Positions 21,390-32,980 are shown, counted from the stretch's first letter. The stretch: 64,000 nt of DNA from Cheiracanthium punctorium (GCA_038373885.1 JAWZYV010019980.1:868001-932000); one strand, 5' to 3'. A program made the numbers and translations. Notes: generated by a model not told the origin, from the sequence alone.

Positions 21390-22400
21390 TATATTATATC
21401 CAACGAAAAATAAAATTCTGAAAAATCACAAGCATATTTTGTCAAACATATATAGTTATCCGTGCTTAGAGAAATGTGCAATCCAGTCTAGATTAAAGTA
21501 AGCAGTCCATAAATGAAATCACAGATGTCCATTTGTATAAAATGTGACAAAGGCAACATATGTAAAAACGTAAAAAAATTAAGTATAAATTGCTATTTTG
21601 AAAATTGCAGAAACCGCATAATTTGTACCTTAATCTCTCCCATGGTAGCATATATGCCTATCATTGAAAAACAATATAATTACATTTTGAGACAATTTTT
21701 TGTTATATTTATATTGTTTGACTCAAAATAACACCATATCAACATTTTATCTTTATTTTTATTTTATTTTTTGCTTGGGAATTTTTATAGTGCACATTAG
21801 AGCTGTTAAAAAGTTGCATTATTTCCAAAAAAAGAGAGAAAAAAACAGTCTTAGTTATCCTTTTATCAAAAAAGGGGGGGGGCGTAAAATGCAAATTTAA
21901 TATTTCTCATCCTTCCCAATTAGTGATTCAGTGTTTAGTGAATAAATGAAACAATGGGATATTTCCAAAAAGTTACGTTTATTTCAGTTTTCTGCTGTTG
22001 ATTCGGAACACTATTTTCGTACACAGCTGGCAATTACTTAACTATATGAAATGAAAATTAATTTTTTTCAAAACCTACCGATTTAAAAAATACAATTTAA
22101 ATTTTAAAAGTAACCACAGGTATTCAAATTCAGTTTATGACATACTGGATATGCTTACCATCAATAGCTATGGTGTGTCGCAAACGAAGGCAAAATTCTG
22201 CACCACTCGCTGAAGCGGATGAGGGTTCTTTGTAACATTTTCTCGACTAAAAATCATCTTAGAATCATGTTTTTGATTATTGTAACCTTCGAGCAGCTTG
22301 TACTCGGTCGCAAGTTTCCTTTTAGCGTCAATCGGGCTGTTATTGCTCAAATAGTACGCCTTGACGATCGCTCGGAAAACCTGTATTTGGACATCCTCAG
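21390..22400. other. unassigned AT-rich sequence
   Basis: No supported gene. Frames at 21513-21900 are AT-driven. A G run lies at 21876-21884. From 22170 to 22400 the sequence is more balanced but has no recognised motif. Confidence 0.4.
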
Positions 22401-22907
22401 TTAACCCTTTAACGCGCAGTTTTTCCGCTCTGGAAACACCTAACTCTGACGTTTTGACTGTCGCCAGTCACGAAGAATAGATTTGATTTCTATAAAGATA
22501 GTTGCAGCTGACATAGCTCCACGAGAATCCTTTACTTTTTAGCACGTCATTTCCCGTAAAAAGATTATTTTTAACAACACTGACATCTGCTGAAAAATGG
22601 AAGAATGCGAGAACAGCTGGATAGATTGCCCAATGCTGAAAAAAAAGGCAGCCGTTGCCATCGCTCGACTTAATTACCAGCAAGATGGCGGACGATCGAA
22701 ACATTCATCGCGTGACACAGATCTAGAGACCCTTTTTTGACGTTCACAGTGCCCGGCACAGCCAGCTGTCGTCAAAAAAGGGTCTCTAGACCTGTGGCAC
22801 GCGATGAACGTTTCGATCGTCCGCCATCTTGCTGGTAGTTAAGTCGAGCGATGACAACGGCTGCCCTTTTTTCAGCATTGGGAAAGGGTTGCGCCTCAAA
22901 GGGTTAA
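22401..22907 (-). mobile_element. TTAA piggyBac-type MITE, most complete copy (507 bp)
   Basis: TTAA at 22401-22404 and 22904-22907. The left end CCCTTTAACGCGCAG contains a decayed TTCC/GGAA hairpin. Next come a unique spacer with GATTTGATTTCTATAAAG, then a long foldback: arms of about 112 bp (roughly 22628-22737 and 22773-22890) pair around TTCACAGTGCCCGGCACAGC. The right end is GCGCCTCAAAGGG. The other copies derive from this plan by deletion. Noncoding. Confidence 0.92.
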
Positions 22908-23153
22908 AAAATGAAAAACAGTTAGAGAGCAGAAATGTGAACATTTCTTGCTTTCAACTGCCAGGTTTCAAATAGATCTCGCCAACAGTTAAAACGTTAT
23001 CATATAGCTAAAAATCGTCACCCAGTTTGTGCTAATGATGCAAATGTGCAATTTTACACATATAACATTTACCGAAATAAAACTATACAGCGTATTTATT
23101 TCGCGGGAAAGAGGGGAGAGAGCCATCTAAAATGCAGACATTACTCTAAGAAT

Positions 23154-23185
<32 letters not shown>

Positions 23186-23315
23186 CCATTGAAATAGAAA
23201 AGACTTATTATTTTAATAAATATTTAGCTTTTCTTTTTCCTTAAACATTTATTATAATTGTACTTTGGTATTAAATTTAGTTGCAAAGAAGTCATGGTTA
23301 GTAAAATTTGCGTAC
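22908..23315. other. unassigned; poly-T at 23153-23178
   Basis: AT-rich, no frame or repeat end. A 26-base T run interrupts it. Confidence 0.5.
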
Positions 23316-23514
23316 AATCAGGACAGTGGCGTAGCCAGAAACTTTTCATGGGGGGGAGGGGGGGTTACGACTACTGCAACTCACATATATGTATACGTGT
23401 GTGTGATAAGGGAATGAAGAATATACATTTTGTATGGCAAAAAAAAATCCTCATTGGGAGTGGGGGGTTATGACGCCCCCATCTCCTCCTCTTGGCTACG
23501 CCCCTGAATCAGGA
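23316..23514. mobile_element. hAT MITE, CAGGGGCGTAGCCAG family, copy 3 (183 bp)
   Basis: CAGTGGCGTAGCCAGAAAC ... GGCTACGCCCCTG with exact AATCAGGA duplication (23316-23323, 23507-23514). The interior matches the 11.5-kb copy, with longer poly-G and poly-A patches. Confidence 0.93.
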
Positions 23515-25619
23515 TCATATTATGGCATGGACAAAGTCAGATTTGAATCCAATTCAAGAGTGCCCCCGTGCACACACACGCAAATTCACGTGTTATTCTG
23601 ACATATTCTTCGATTTTTCTGTGAGAATTTTATTTAATTGAAAAAATGTATAGAAATAAAGAAAGGAAAATTCATTGGTGTATCCTCTCAAATGTATCAT
23701 TGCCGGTTGGTTAAAATCGGGCCTTATGCATATTTAAGATTTGATGTAAAGACAGAAGAAAAGTAAGTTCAGATAGAAATATAGTATATAGAAACGAAAA
23801 TTAAAACTATAGGGAAAAAACTGCATGGGATATTGTTTCCTTTGCATTTTTAATTCGTTTTGTGGTAAAAGATGGCGCTACTGTCTTCAAATGTCTCATA
23901 TTTATCTTGCACTGCTTGAATCAAACACATTCAGGGAAAGGAGTAGGGAACTTCTTTTTATATTTATACTGAAGAAAATTGTATTGGGCAAGGAAGGAAT
24001 TAGTATAATCTGTATTCTCAAAAGAAACGAAAAGCTTTCTCATTAATGGAAATGCAGTCGAATTTTAAAGCATTAATACTTTTATATAATTTTATTATTT
24101 TGGCTTTCTTTTCTTGTAATCTTATTAAGTTATTGTATTGTCTGTACAATGAATGACTCATGCTTATGCTAGCTGCAAAATCCAGATGAAAAACAACTAT
24201 AGTTATCTAAAAATAAGTAATTTATTTACTTCTTTTCTAATCACTATTCAAGCTATTGATAATGAACCAATGAACTTGTGTTATACAAGGCCGTAGCCAA
24301 CTTTACCAAACTTTCAAGCCTCCCAAAAACTTGCCAAACATGAAATACTTTATAAACTTAGTTTCCAATAAGAAATGATGAGTCCACGAGAATAATTAGA
24401 CAAAATTCATTCAGCTTCATTTTGAGTAAAGAAAAAACAGACATTCTTACCGTGCAGAAATGGAGAAATGAAAAATTGGGAATTCGGGTTTACTTATGCT
24501 CTCTCTGTACTTATTTTCAGAGTTTGCGTCAGGGCCTGATTATGAAGAAACGGGGCTTTGGGGAATGATAAAACTCGAGCCCCCCCCCCATACATAAAAT
24601 TTGTTGTATTGTTTTAGAGTTTTTTCTTATAAAATTTTAATGAGCAAAAAATATTTTAGAATAACATGAATTTGGGGTTTCTAAGCAATCCTGATTTGGC
24701 CTTACGGCAATATTGTCATGTTTTGCAGTTGATTAGCATTTTACACAAGAATTTTTCTGTTTTATTGCGCAGCTTGCAGTTTTTAAAGGTGCATAGGAAA
24801 TTTAACTTGTGAAAAGCCTCAGCTATCTTCTCAAACTGTCAATGACACTGTGACTGTGTTATGCTCTTCTCCCACTCAAAATGGAAAAAAAATAGTAAAA
24901 CTGCTTTATGTCTCAATATAGCAGTAAAAGAGTATCGGAAAATGTTAATGCATTTCTTCTACTTTTTTGGGAGTCATAACGGTAGGGATTTCCAAAAAAG
25001 GTGAAATTCCAAAACGTTTGGTCCCCCCCCCCCCCCCCGAGAACATCCAGTTCATCATTCATTATTGATTTTGGACTTTATTTATTTATTTTTATTTTTT
25101 GATTTACTATACTCATTTTGGTAAACTCATCCCACCCCGAAGCCCCCCCCCCTTTAAACTTTTATTCTCTCTGGTTTTCTTCCTTCTTCTGAATGAAAAC
25201 TTGCTTTGTTTATCCAGTTTGTACGGATGGTAGAGCTTTTTGCATCTGAAGAAAAAGAGTCTACCTTTCGAATTAAACGAATCGATAGCGCACTATATTT
25301 TTATTCCTGTTATTTTACAAAGTTCTTGATTAATTTAACCCGAATTCGACTCTGGCTTTATCGCAAATTATACGGCTCTGGCCAGGAAGCGATTTACACA
25401 CTTGAGGCCCCTGCAGATTTTTTTAATAAAATACTACTTAAATTTAAATTAATTTACGTACTTGAAATCACCTGTACAAAAGCATTCACTTTATATTATA
25501 ATCTCGAAAGCAATTTTAAACCATTCTTTTAGTTTAAATGCATAAAATATTTCAAATGAATCAAATTCCTGTTTACTTGAAATGGGGGAAATTTTCCTAG
25601 CTTTAAAAAATTGATGCTA
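23515..25619. other. mostly unassigned; hAT-like single end at 24530
   Basis: AT-rich DNA without a supported gene. CAGGGCCTGATTATG at 24530 looks like a hAT terminus, but no partner or TSD was found. GGCCGTAGCCAA near 24290 resembles a decayed GCGTAGCC end. C runs occur near 24583, 25023 and 25144. The 25206-25532 frame (108 codons from a TTG) has no recognised domain and AT-driven composition. Confidence 0.4.
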
Positions 25620-25765
25620 TTAAGGCTGTTTTACTTGAAAATCATGCATTTTTTGAACAGCTTTTAAAAAATGTAATTGCACTAGAAACTCGGAAAAATT
25701 TCGAATGTCTCTTTATAAGTTGTACTGTGAATTGATTGAGCCTATAGGAGTTACGAGATCTGTTA
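25620..25765 (-). mobile_element. TTAA-GG element (Kolobok-like), terminal fragment
   Basis: Reads TTAAGGCTGTTTTACTTG from the left, which is the right terminus of the family on the reverse strand. It continues through GTCTCTTTATAAGTTGTACT to CCTATAGGAGTTACGAG before homology ends. Confidence 0.7.
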
Positions 25766-25830
25766 AGACGAAAATCTAATTTTCTTCTTTTCCTTTTAGT
25801 GTAATGTGTATTAACGCAGAGTTATTCGTG

Positions 25831-25985
25831 GGCTATCTGCCTTGGTAGGAGGACTTTTTAACGGTTTCTAACGCGTATTCTCGTTACATCTGGAAGAAAC
25901 CGACCAAAGTTCCAGACCATTAGATTGATGGCAGCTCGATAGACCTGAACCCTGGCACTTCACACTTCAGCCATACACCTTGTTC
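25831..25985 (-). repeat. tRNA-derived SINE family A, minus strand
   Basis: Reverse complement carries GGCAGATAGCCC, CTAACGCGTATTCTC-type and CAGATGTAACGAGAATACGC blocks of the SINE body. The tRNA-like head is only partly kept. Confidence 0.75.
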
Positions 25986-26340
25986 AGTGTCTCAGTCTGT
26001 CCGGCAGTGGTCTGGGCGCTCCCAGGAACACGGCAAGTGAAGCAGTCCGGCTTGGCCAGAGCTTAGGAGAGTCAACACCCTCTCGGCTCGACTGCTGTGG
26101 GACCGTGTACGCTAATGGGAGCTGGCGCACATAAAATCCGTCGTGGCTCCAAAGTCCTCCAAGTTGTTAAACGATACCTCTGGGGGTGCCAATTTCAGGT
26201 GATGGTTGGTCCATCATCTGGAATCGGTTCAAAATTAGGGACCAGCAAGTAGAAGCCCAACTCCTTCGGGGGGCAATGGCACACCTCTTTCCATGGAGAG
26301 TGGCATATCTATCCATGGGCACGACAACAACAACAACAGT
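25986..26340 (+). repeat. GC-richer SINE-like sequence with (CAA)n tail
   Basis: A 350-bp mixed-composition block ends in ACAACAACAACAACAG, a tail like that at the window start. It holds AAAGTCCTCCAAGTTGTTAA and GCAATGGCACACC stretches. No second copy lies in the window, so it may be a SINE or the end of a longer retroelement. Confidence 0.4.
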
Positions 26341-26559
26341 GTCTTAATCCACTCGGGTTTGGTGTGTGGCCCACCTTTTCCTCTTTATAAAATTTTTGAA
26401 TACTTTTCATGCGTTGAATCAGATAATCAAACATTTTACTTTGTTCATTAGATAGATTTCAGTCTTTTACAGTGTTTGAAAGGTATTTTAGTAGCTATTT
26501 TTATAATAGCTAGAGGTAGTTTGGGGACTCAGGGCACGTTCCCCTGACTCCGGTTTCGC

Positions 26560-26840
26560 ATCTCTGGTCGAAGCGCACGCGAAAGAAGGCACAGATGTTT
26601 CATATTAATCCATATTTGCCCAAGTGCTTATAAATCATCCGCACTTCGCCTTAATATGCATGCTCTGTCACATCCTCTCTTTCCTAAACGCTTGGGAGCA
26701 AAAGAGAGCAAAAAAAAGGTGCTTTGCTGTAGGAAATCATCCATTCAGGCGAATGATTGACCGAAATACGAGCCATACGGACCCAATATATGAATCAGTG
26801 CCCGGTAATTATGTCACCCACAATGGGAAGAGACCTGTTT
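26560..26840. other. GC-balanced low-repeat block, possible conserved noncoding DNA
   Basis: Contains CATATTAATCCATATTTGCC, CCCAAGTGCTTATAAATCAT and CTTAATATGCATGC, which include TAATCC, CAAGTG and ATGCAT cores typical of homeodomain, NK and POU sites. The frame 26624-26881 crosses it but shows no domain. Not similar to any repeat here. Confidence 0.35.
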
Positions 26841-26989
26841 TCTTCGTACCTCCTCCCCCCTCTTCATATAAAATAAAATAAAAATCAAAAACTCTCCCTG
26901 CTCCAGCGATATGATTCCATATTCCCTGACTCATCCTAATCGAGTGATACATGTTTCGCGTCCCCCCACCCCCTTACAGAGGAGGACAA

Positions 26990-27420
26990 AAATCCGGACA
27001 AATATGCGAGACGACAACAATGGGATCCACCCGCTGCCTCATTGAATCGGGAGGACACTACTCTAGCGTTACAGTGTGACGCTTGTTACATAAACTTCGT
27101 GAGAGGTGATTTATACACGCAGAGATTTTTTTTTATGTATGTATATATATATGAATGATAAAAATGGAGGGGGTTGATGGAATGGGGTGGAAAGAGAGAG
27201 AGAGAGATCGAGAATTAGTTGGGGGAAGAATATCGGGGAGTTGGGGGTGCCTTTGGCAGACGACAGGAGGTTAAGTTTTCCATTAAAACAAATCCCCGTG
27301 AAAAAGTGGCCTTTGACTTTTTTAAAGCGTTATGGCGATGACTCTGATAAAGTGACGGTTGTTGAGGGGAGAGATGTTGTTGAATGGAGCCAGAAATGAA
27401 GAAATGCATTTTTCGTTCCG
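26990..27420. other. second GC-balanced block, possible conserved noncoding or coding DNA
   Basis: Holds GACAACAATGGGATCC (Sox-like) near 27015, CCTTTGACTT (TCF-like) near 27310 and AAGCGTTATGGCGATGACTC. Frames 27187-27399 and 27384-27692 overlap in different phases and have no recognised domain. A (GA)n run sits near 27195. Confidence 0.3.
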
Positions 27421-27880
27421 TGTATCGACGCTCGGAAGTAAAGTTTAAAATTTCATGCAAAACTTGCCCATATTGTCGATCAAATAGGTTAACAGTATTT
27501 TTGAAGGCGGATGGTTTATGCCATTTATTGATTACTTGTATACATTTTAAGTTTCTCTCTATTCTAAAAAAAAGTAAAGGCTGCTGTCGCCGCCGCTGTC
27601 AAAAGCTTGTCAGCTTATCTCCTCTTAAACCGTGGGGATTTGAGTTTCGACTAAGGTGCCGACAGATTCGAAAAATTCCGAGGAACTGCTAAGCTGAGTT
27701 AAATTTCGAAAATCGAATTATTTTAGAAGATATTAATAAAAAACTGAAAAAATAAACAGAATGGTTGCCAGATTTAGCATAAAATCATTCATTCCTTTGC
27801 AACAAAGCGTTTCAAAGTATCTAGAATCGCGTGAAATTTACAAACATGAGTTAGAATTACGCCCATTATACGCCAAAATA

Positions 27881-27911
27881 AAAACTATATGAAATAAGTT
27901 CATATAGTTTT
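27881..27911. repeat. 13-bp-arm hairpin
   Basis: AAAACTATATGAA and TTCATATAGTTTT pair perfectly across the 5-nt loop ATAAG. Confidence 0.85.
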
Positions 27912-28319
27912 GATGCTGATTTAGATGTTCTGACTGTACTCAAAATGTGTTACACAAAGTTGACAATTTTCAAATAGTAAGTTCGCTTAGACAACAGGAG
28001 TTTAGAATGAGCGATTATTCGTTTTTCCAAAACAGAATAACTAATATCTTGAAAATGAAAAATAATTAAAATGCAGATTATTTTAAAGCCGGTTCTCGTC
28101 CAGCTGGATTATTTGCTACCAGTAGAAATATTTGGCGGCGTTAACTATGCCATTATAGCAGTTACAGTACACTTTGGATATTTGCTAGCGCGACGAGATG
28201 GTATAATTCGTGGTGCTAAGTACGCCAATCTGCAAACGATTATGTAAATGAAAATATGGATAACGGTTTTCCGGTAACCTTAAATGAACAGTAATTATAG
28301 GTTGTGAGCATGTGTAAAT

Positions 28320-28432
28320 CGCCAAATAATGAAAAGTCGCCATTGGTGGCAAGCTATCCTATCTGTTCCGTAGCTTTTATTAACTTTACATGTACGCAAG
28401 TTACCAAATAATGAAAAATCGCCATGGGTGGC
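28320..28432. repeat. spaced direct repeat CAAATAATGAAAA..CGCCAT
   Basis: Two near-identical 31-bp motifs (28320-28351 and 28401-28432) share CAAATAATGAAAA, TCGCCAT and GGTGGCAA. About 50 bp separates them. Confidence 0.75.
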
Positions 28433-28837
28433 AAATTCGAAGGGGGTCCAATAGGTTTTACATTATTAAAAATACAGCTCAAACAGATGTTCTGATTTTA
28501 TTATGCTTTAGCTCCTAATTAATATAACTTTTGAATGGCAATATTGAAAATCATTGTGTTTCTGAGGAGTGCAAATATTTTTTCCAGCGATTATAAGCGG
28601 AGTCCGCACTCCAGGTGTAGTATAGCTCAGGACCCGTACAACACGGATTCCCATAACAAAATATCTTCCGAGGGGGAATGTTATGAGGGGGAGGGGGTCT
28701 ACTGTAGTGTGAAGTTTAAATGTTTATGTACCAATGAACATGCAAGAACCAAGCAATGTGTAGCTCAGTAACATTCTATCAGATCCAATCTTCGGGTTTT
28801 GTCTGTTGAAATTATGTCTTTTTTACGAATAAGCCTG

Positions 28838-28900
28838 ATTAGGGGCCGAATGCCTCATACGAAAAGCGAGCGTAGCGAGTCTGGGGGACTTGGCCCCTAG
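28838..28900. repeat. mini-inverted unit TAGGGGCC..GGCCCCTA
   Basis: Perfect 8-9 bp inverted ends enclose about 45 bp with GCGAGCGTAGCGAG. It looks like a tiny foldback or MITE relic. No TSD is clear. Confidence 0.4.
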
Positions 28901-29302
28901 TATTGTAAGCAAGCGATTCATAATAATTTTTAAAAAACAATTTTATTTTTTTATTTTTACAGACTTTATAGTATAACAAAATTATCTCTTCGGGGAGGGG
29001 GGGGGGGACGTTTCGTTCCATTGAACAAAATGTTGTTGATAGTATTTTAACCAGTTTATGTTTCTTGAATCAACAATTCAACAAAACACTTTGTCAGTCC
29101 GAAAATTATTTTATTAACAAGGCTTTTTTTTTTTTTAATATTGATCGTAGACACATACAATAAATTGCAATGTTACGTAAAGTAGGGAAAAGGGTTTTAT
29201 GATAGCGGTTAAAATTTTGAGGATAGTGTATCTAAATAAATAGAAAATTTAATAATAATGTTTACGCGAGAATTTTCAAATCTAAATCTTTGTTAACGTC
29301 TC

Positions 29303-29480
29303 AACCTCACCATGGCACAGTGGTTATGTCACTGAAAATGGTAGAAGTTTAAAGATCCCGTGTTCGGGTCCCATCGCGTGGCTGTCGGTCTAACGGTCTG
29401 GAGTTTTGGTAGGTTTTCTCCAGATGTAACTTGAATACGCGTTAGAACCTCTTAGAAAGTTGCCACAATCACACAAACTT
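29303..29480 (+). repeat. tRNA-derived SINE family A, internally deleted
   Basis: The tRNA-like head (ATGGCACAGTGG, then GTGTTCGGGTCCC as B box) leads into GGTTTTCTCCAGATGTAAC. The tail GCCACAATCACACAAAC follows directly, so the CTCCTACCAAG to GCGTAG part is missing. Confidence 0.85.
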
Positions 29481-30170
29481 TGTTAACGTGATGAATACGG
29501 CCGTATTCTCTTATCAAATACTTTACACAACGATTAACCCAAACACGCGTGTTAAAGTCATGAGTATTACCTAAGACTGTGAACAAGCGTGCTGGAATTA
29601 ATGTGCATGTAAAGTCTTTTAGTATACAGCCGTAAATCTTTTCAATCTTTATCAAAGTCCTTCCGTCAATGGAAGTTGACGAGACATAAAAAAAAAAAAA
29701 AAAAAAAAAGTAGAAATTTCCCTTTCATCAAACTTGACTGTGAAAATGAGTTTAATGTTTACCTACATTAGCTTTAAATTTATGGCTTTACACAAATCCA
29801 GTGAAATGTCATATTGTGTTAAAAAGTGTTTTATAATTGATGCATTTGGCAAGACTTAATTTTTCAGTTTAGGGTTCTTATTCATTCTTCTGCATTCTAG
29901 CGATAGCATATTTCCCTCATATAACCAATTAAATATTCTATTTCCTTTATGCAATTTTTCGTGAGAAATTTTTGTGTCTGAAATTTGAAGTATAAAACTG
30001 CAATCTACAGATACTTTTTGACACTATCACACACTATATTTGACACGGTATTGGATAAGATCAGACAAAATAGGTGAAATTTTCAGTTGACAGTTAGATT
30101 CAAGAAGGACCACTGGTTTTAAGTTCTATTAAAATGTTTTGATAAATGATAATCTGTTACCGAAAAATTC
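29481..30170. other. unassigned; poly-A near 29684-29709
   Basis: AT-rich with no supported feature except the A run. Confidence 0.45.
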
Positions 30171-30306
30171 TTCAGAAACAGTGGCGTAGCCCGGATTTTA
30201 TTTCGGCGGGGGGATCGTTGTATCAGATTGTAAGCGAAGTAAAGGGTCAGATTTGGGGGACTGCAGCCCCCTCATCCCCTCCCCTGGACACACGTCAGCT
30301 CAGAAA
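30171..30306. mobile_element. short hAT MITE (120 bp)
   Basis: CAGTGGCGTAGCCCGG at the left; right end degraded to ACACGTCAG. The flanks TTCAGAAA and CTCAGAAA agree at 7 of 8. The interior (CTGCAGCCCCCTCATCCC) differs from the main GCGTAGCC family. Confidence 0.75.
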
Positions 30307-30784
30307 GTTCCAAAATTTCGAAATGTCTATCATACCATAGTTTATCTTGTCCGAGGAAACCTGGGTAAATAAGTAGAATGGTCAGTCATATTTATATCCT
30401 GCATTTTCCTCTCATAATTTCTTTCTAGGAAAGGATCGACATTCCCTATTTCATATCACTACGTGCAGCTGACCGGAATAAATTTGTGCGTGGATTACTC
30501 CCAGAAATCAATGGACAGGTCTATTCCCATTTCCTTCAACTGCCAACATTGTGCCTGAGACCCTGGCAGTAATCCGACATTTAGGGTTCTTATAGAGTCA
30601 ACATGTCATCAATGGCTTAAGATTTTAAATCTTAGGAAACCCTGTGGGTGTTCGAAAAGGTAAATGCATGCTTCTAGGACGAAGAGAAAGGTAATTGACT
30701 TCAGATAAAGCTTCAGTGTGGTGTCGGATTATTCAGGAGGGTAAACCCCATTTTCTTGACCACACTAAAAATCTGTTTTCGTTC
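30307..30784. other. unassigned sequence
   Basis: No frame of interest or repeat end. Balanced composition near 30440-30560. Confidence 0.4.
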
Positions 30785-31613
30785 TTAGATTTGTTTCACC
30801 TGAAGATCGATCGGGGTCACAGTGCTTTTGAATAGCTTTAACCCTTTGAGGCGCAACCATTTCCCAATGCTGAAAAAAGGGCACAGCCAGCTGTCGTCAA
30901 AAAAGGGTCTCTAGATCTGTGGCGCGCGATGAACGTTTCGATCGTCTGCCATCTTGCTGGTAGTTAAGTCGAGCGATGGCAACGGCTGCCCGTTTTTCAG
31001 CATTGGGCAATCTATCCAGCTGTTCCTCGCATTCTTCCATTTTTCAGCAGATGTCAGTGCTCTCAAAACTGACCGTGACCATTTTTTTACGGGAAATGTC
31101 GTGCTAAAAAGTAAAGGATTCTCGTGGAGCTATGTCACCCGCAACTATTTTTATAGAAACCAAATCTATTCTTCATGACTGGCAACAGTCAAAACGTCAG
31201 AGTTAGGTGTTCCCAGAGCGGGAACACTGTGCGTTAAAGGGTTAAAAAGAAACCAACGATATTAAATGCTCGAAAAAATTAATTGTGCTTCTTCACCCGA
31301 TGCACTGAGGATTAAAACTAACAGTAAAGCTGTATGTGTCATGAAACTTTCAGAAAAAATTCATAAGCACAAAAATTGCCTTCAAAAATGGACCGAGGAG
31401 TTATCTACTTAGGCAAATATTGCAAAATTCCGTATGTATAGCATTTTCCCCAAGCGTTTCGTTAACTCCTATAGGTCCATTTGTTGTAACAGTTCACAGT
31501 GCAACTTGTAAAGAGACATTCTAAATTTTTTCCGGGTCTGTAAGCGCAATTTATTTTTTTTCAATTCAAAAGCAGTTCAATAGTTGCGAGATTTTCAAGT
31601 GGATCAGGTTTAA
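30785..31613 (+). mobile_element. TTAA-GGTGTTC element (Kolobok-like), split by a TTAA MITE
   Basis: The left end TTAGATTTGTTTCACCTGAAG and right end near GGTTTAA (31610-31613) enclose the family body. It resumes at 31246 with AAACCAACGATATTAAATGC after the inserted piggyBac-type MITE. Taking out 30838-31245 restores collinearity with the copies at 36536 and 61595. Confidence 0.8.
30838..31245 (+). mobile_element. TTAA piggyBac-type MITE, copy inside Kolobok-like element
   Basis: TTAA at both ends (30838-30841, 31242-31245). It starts CCCTTTGAGGCGCAACC, keeps one foldback arm and the CACAGCCAGCTGTCG centre, and ends with the GTGTTCCC-AGAGC-GGGAACAC hairpin and GCGTTAAAGGG. The other arm is deleted. 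Confidence 0.92.
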
Positions 31614-32068
31614 TTCTGCCTGTTCTGAATTAGAAACTGTCAAAGTATTAATTGGCTATACAAAATCAGAAATGGATTTCATTTTGTAAATAATTAACCC
31701 TGAGAACGAACTGGAAAGAAAGGGGAGTGGGGGGGGGGGGGGTGATAAGTTATTTTACTTCAGAGAAAATTCAGGCAATTTCGGGAAATTTCTAGACATT
31801 GACTCATCGCTGAACAAAATTTAAGTAGGTTCGCTCTCATAATCCAAAAAAAAAAAAAAAAAAAAAAAAAATGCAGCGATGAAGACTCTCCTTCTGAAAA
31901 TCGTGCTGCTTCTACCAGAAAGGTAAGATCTGCCGCATGTGTTATCGGACCCCCCCCCCTCTTATTTTTTCATGCTTTCCTACGGGAAAGTTCGACCTAA
32001 TCTGAAATTTTTCCCAATGTAGGAGAAATCCATCGAATTCTTATCTCAGTTTTTTCATTCATATTACA
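31614..32068. other. unassigned; poly-G, poly-A and poly-C runs
   Basis: G run near 31729-31742, A run near 31847-31871, C run near 31951. The rest is AT-rich without a gene. Confidence 0.5.
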
Positions 32069-32312
32069 AGGCCTCAACATGCCACAATGACTATGTCACT
32101 GAAAATGGTAGACGGCGGAAGTGCGAAAGTCCCGGGTTGGGGTCCCATCGCGCGGCTGTAGATCTAACGGTCTGGAGTTTTGGTAGGTTTTCTCCAGATG
32201 TAACGCGAATACGGGGTAGAACCCCTTAGAACGTCCTCCTACCAAGTCACCCCCATCCTTGGCAGATAACCCTAGCGTAGCGTTGCTATAATCACACACA
32301 AATAAATCTTTC
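32069..32312 (+). repeat. tRNA-derived SINE family A, fullest copy
   Basis: Head CCTCAACATGCCACAATGAC, B box GGGTTGGGGTCCC, central GGTTTTCTCCAGATGTAACG, then CTCCTACCAAGTCACCCCC and GCGTTGCTATAATCACACAC tail. This copy defines the family for the window. Confidence 0.88.
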
Positions 32313-32980
32313 ATATGAAACCTCCGCTGCAAATTTTATTTTTATTCTTGTCGCCTGTCAGTAGCTCCCACAGAAATTTCACCCCAAAACATTTTGTTAA
32401 AATAAAATTTAATATTTAAGAAAATGAGATAGGAATCACAGCACTTATGAATTAATATGATTGACAAAGAAAATATTAAATTTCAGCATTTCTCAAAAAG
32501 GACTCAAAAGGTCGTCTGTTTTGCAGTCGGCTTCATAAAAACCACCCTATCATACATTTAAAAGAATTACTTGTCCTTAAAATATTTTTAAAAAATTCAA
32601 TCATTTGTATCCACAAATTTGCTTTTTAGTCACTTGCAACTATTGTTTTCTGATACTTGTTTAAGTTTTAAAGCTAAGAAGAAAATATTTTATGCGGTTA
32701 AATAGCAAACAAAATGTTCTCTTCTGGGGGAAAAGTCGCTATTCCGATTATCTGTGCACTTTTCCTTTTCATGACTGTTGCACTATGTCTATTTTAAAAA
32801 TACGCCAGTCAAGATCTTTTTTATTATACCTTATTGTTATACCTAAAAGACCTTATTTGTTTTTATACTTTTGTACTGAAGAAATTTAATTTTTAACTCA
32901 ATTTTCCATTAGTTGTCGCCATTCAAGTTTGCTGATGCGAAAAACATTTACACAAATCTTGAAAAAAACGTAAAACACTC
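32313..32980. other. unassigned AT-rich sequence
   Basis: No supported gene or repeat. The frame at 32692-32889 has no known domain. Confidence 0.45.

Larger units (their letters stand above)
27693..29302. other. unassigned; contains small inverted and direct repeats
   Basis: A hairpin lies at 27881-27911 and a direct repeat at 28320-28432. A 63-bp mini-inverted unit lies at 28838-28900. Otherwise AT-rich with no gene signal. Confidence 0.45.

Noticed and set aside
25206..25532. 108-codon plus-strand frame
   Set aside because: Needs a TTG start, is AT-driven, shows no domain or splice context, and has no repeat or conserved partner.
28320..28432. CRISPR-like spaced repeats, also considered for 8743-9035 and 35229-35860
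   Set aside because: Too few units or tandem rather than spacer-separated, and the DNA is eukaryotic.
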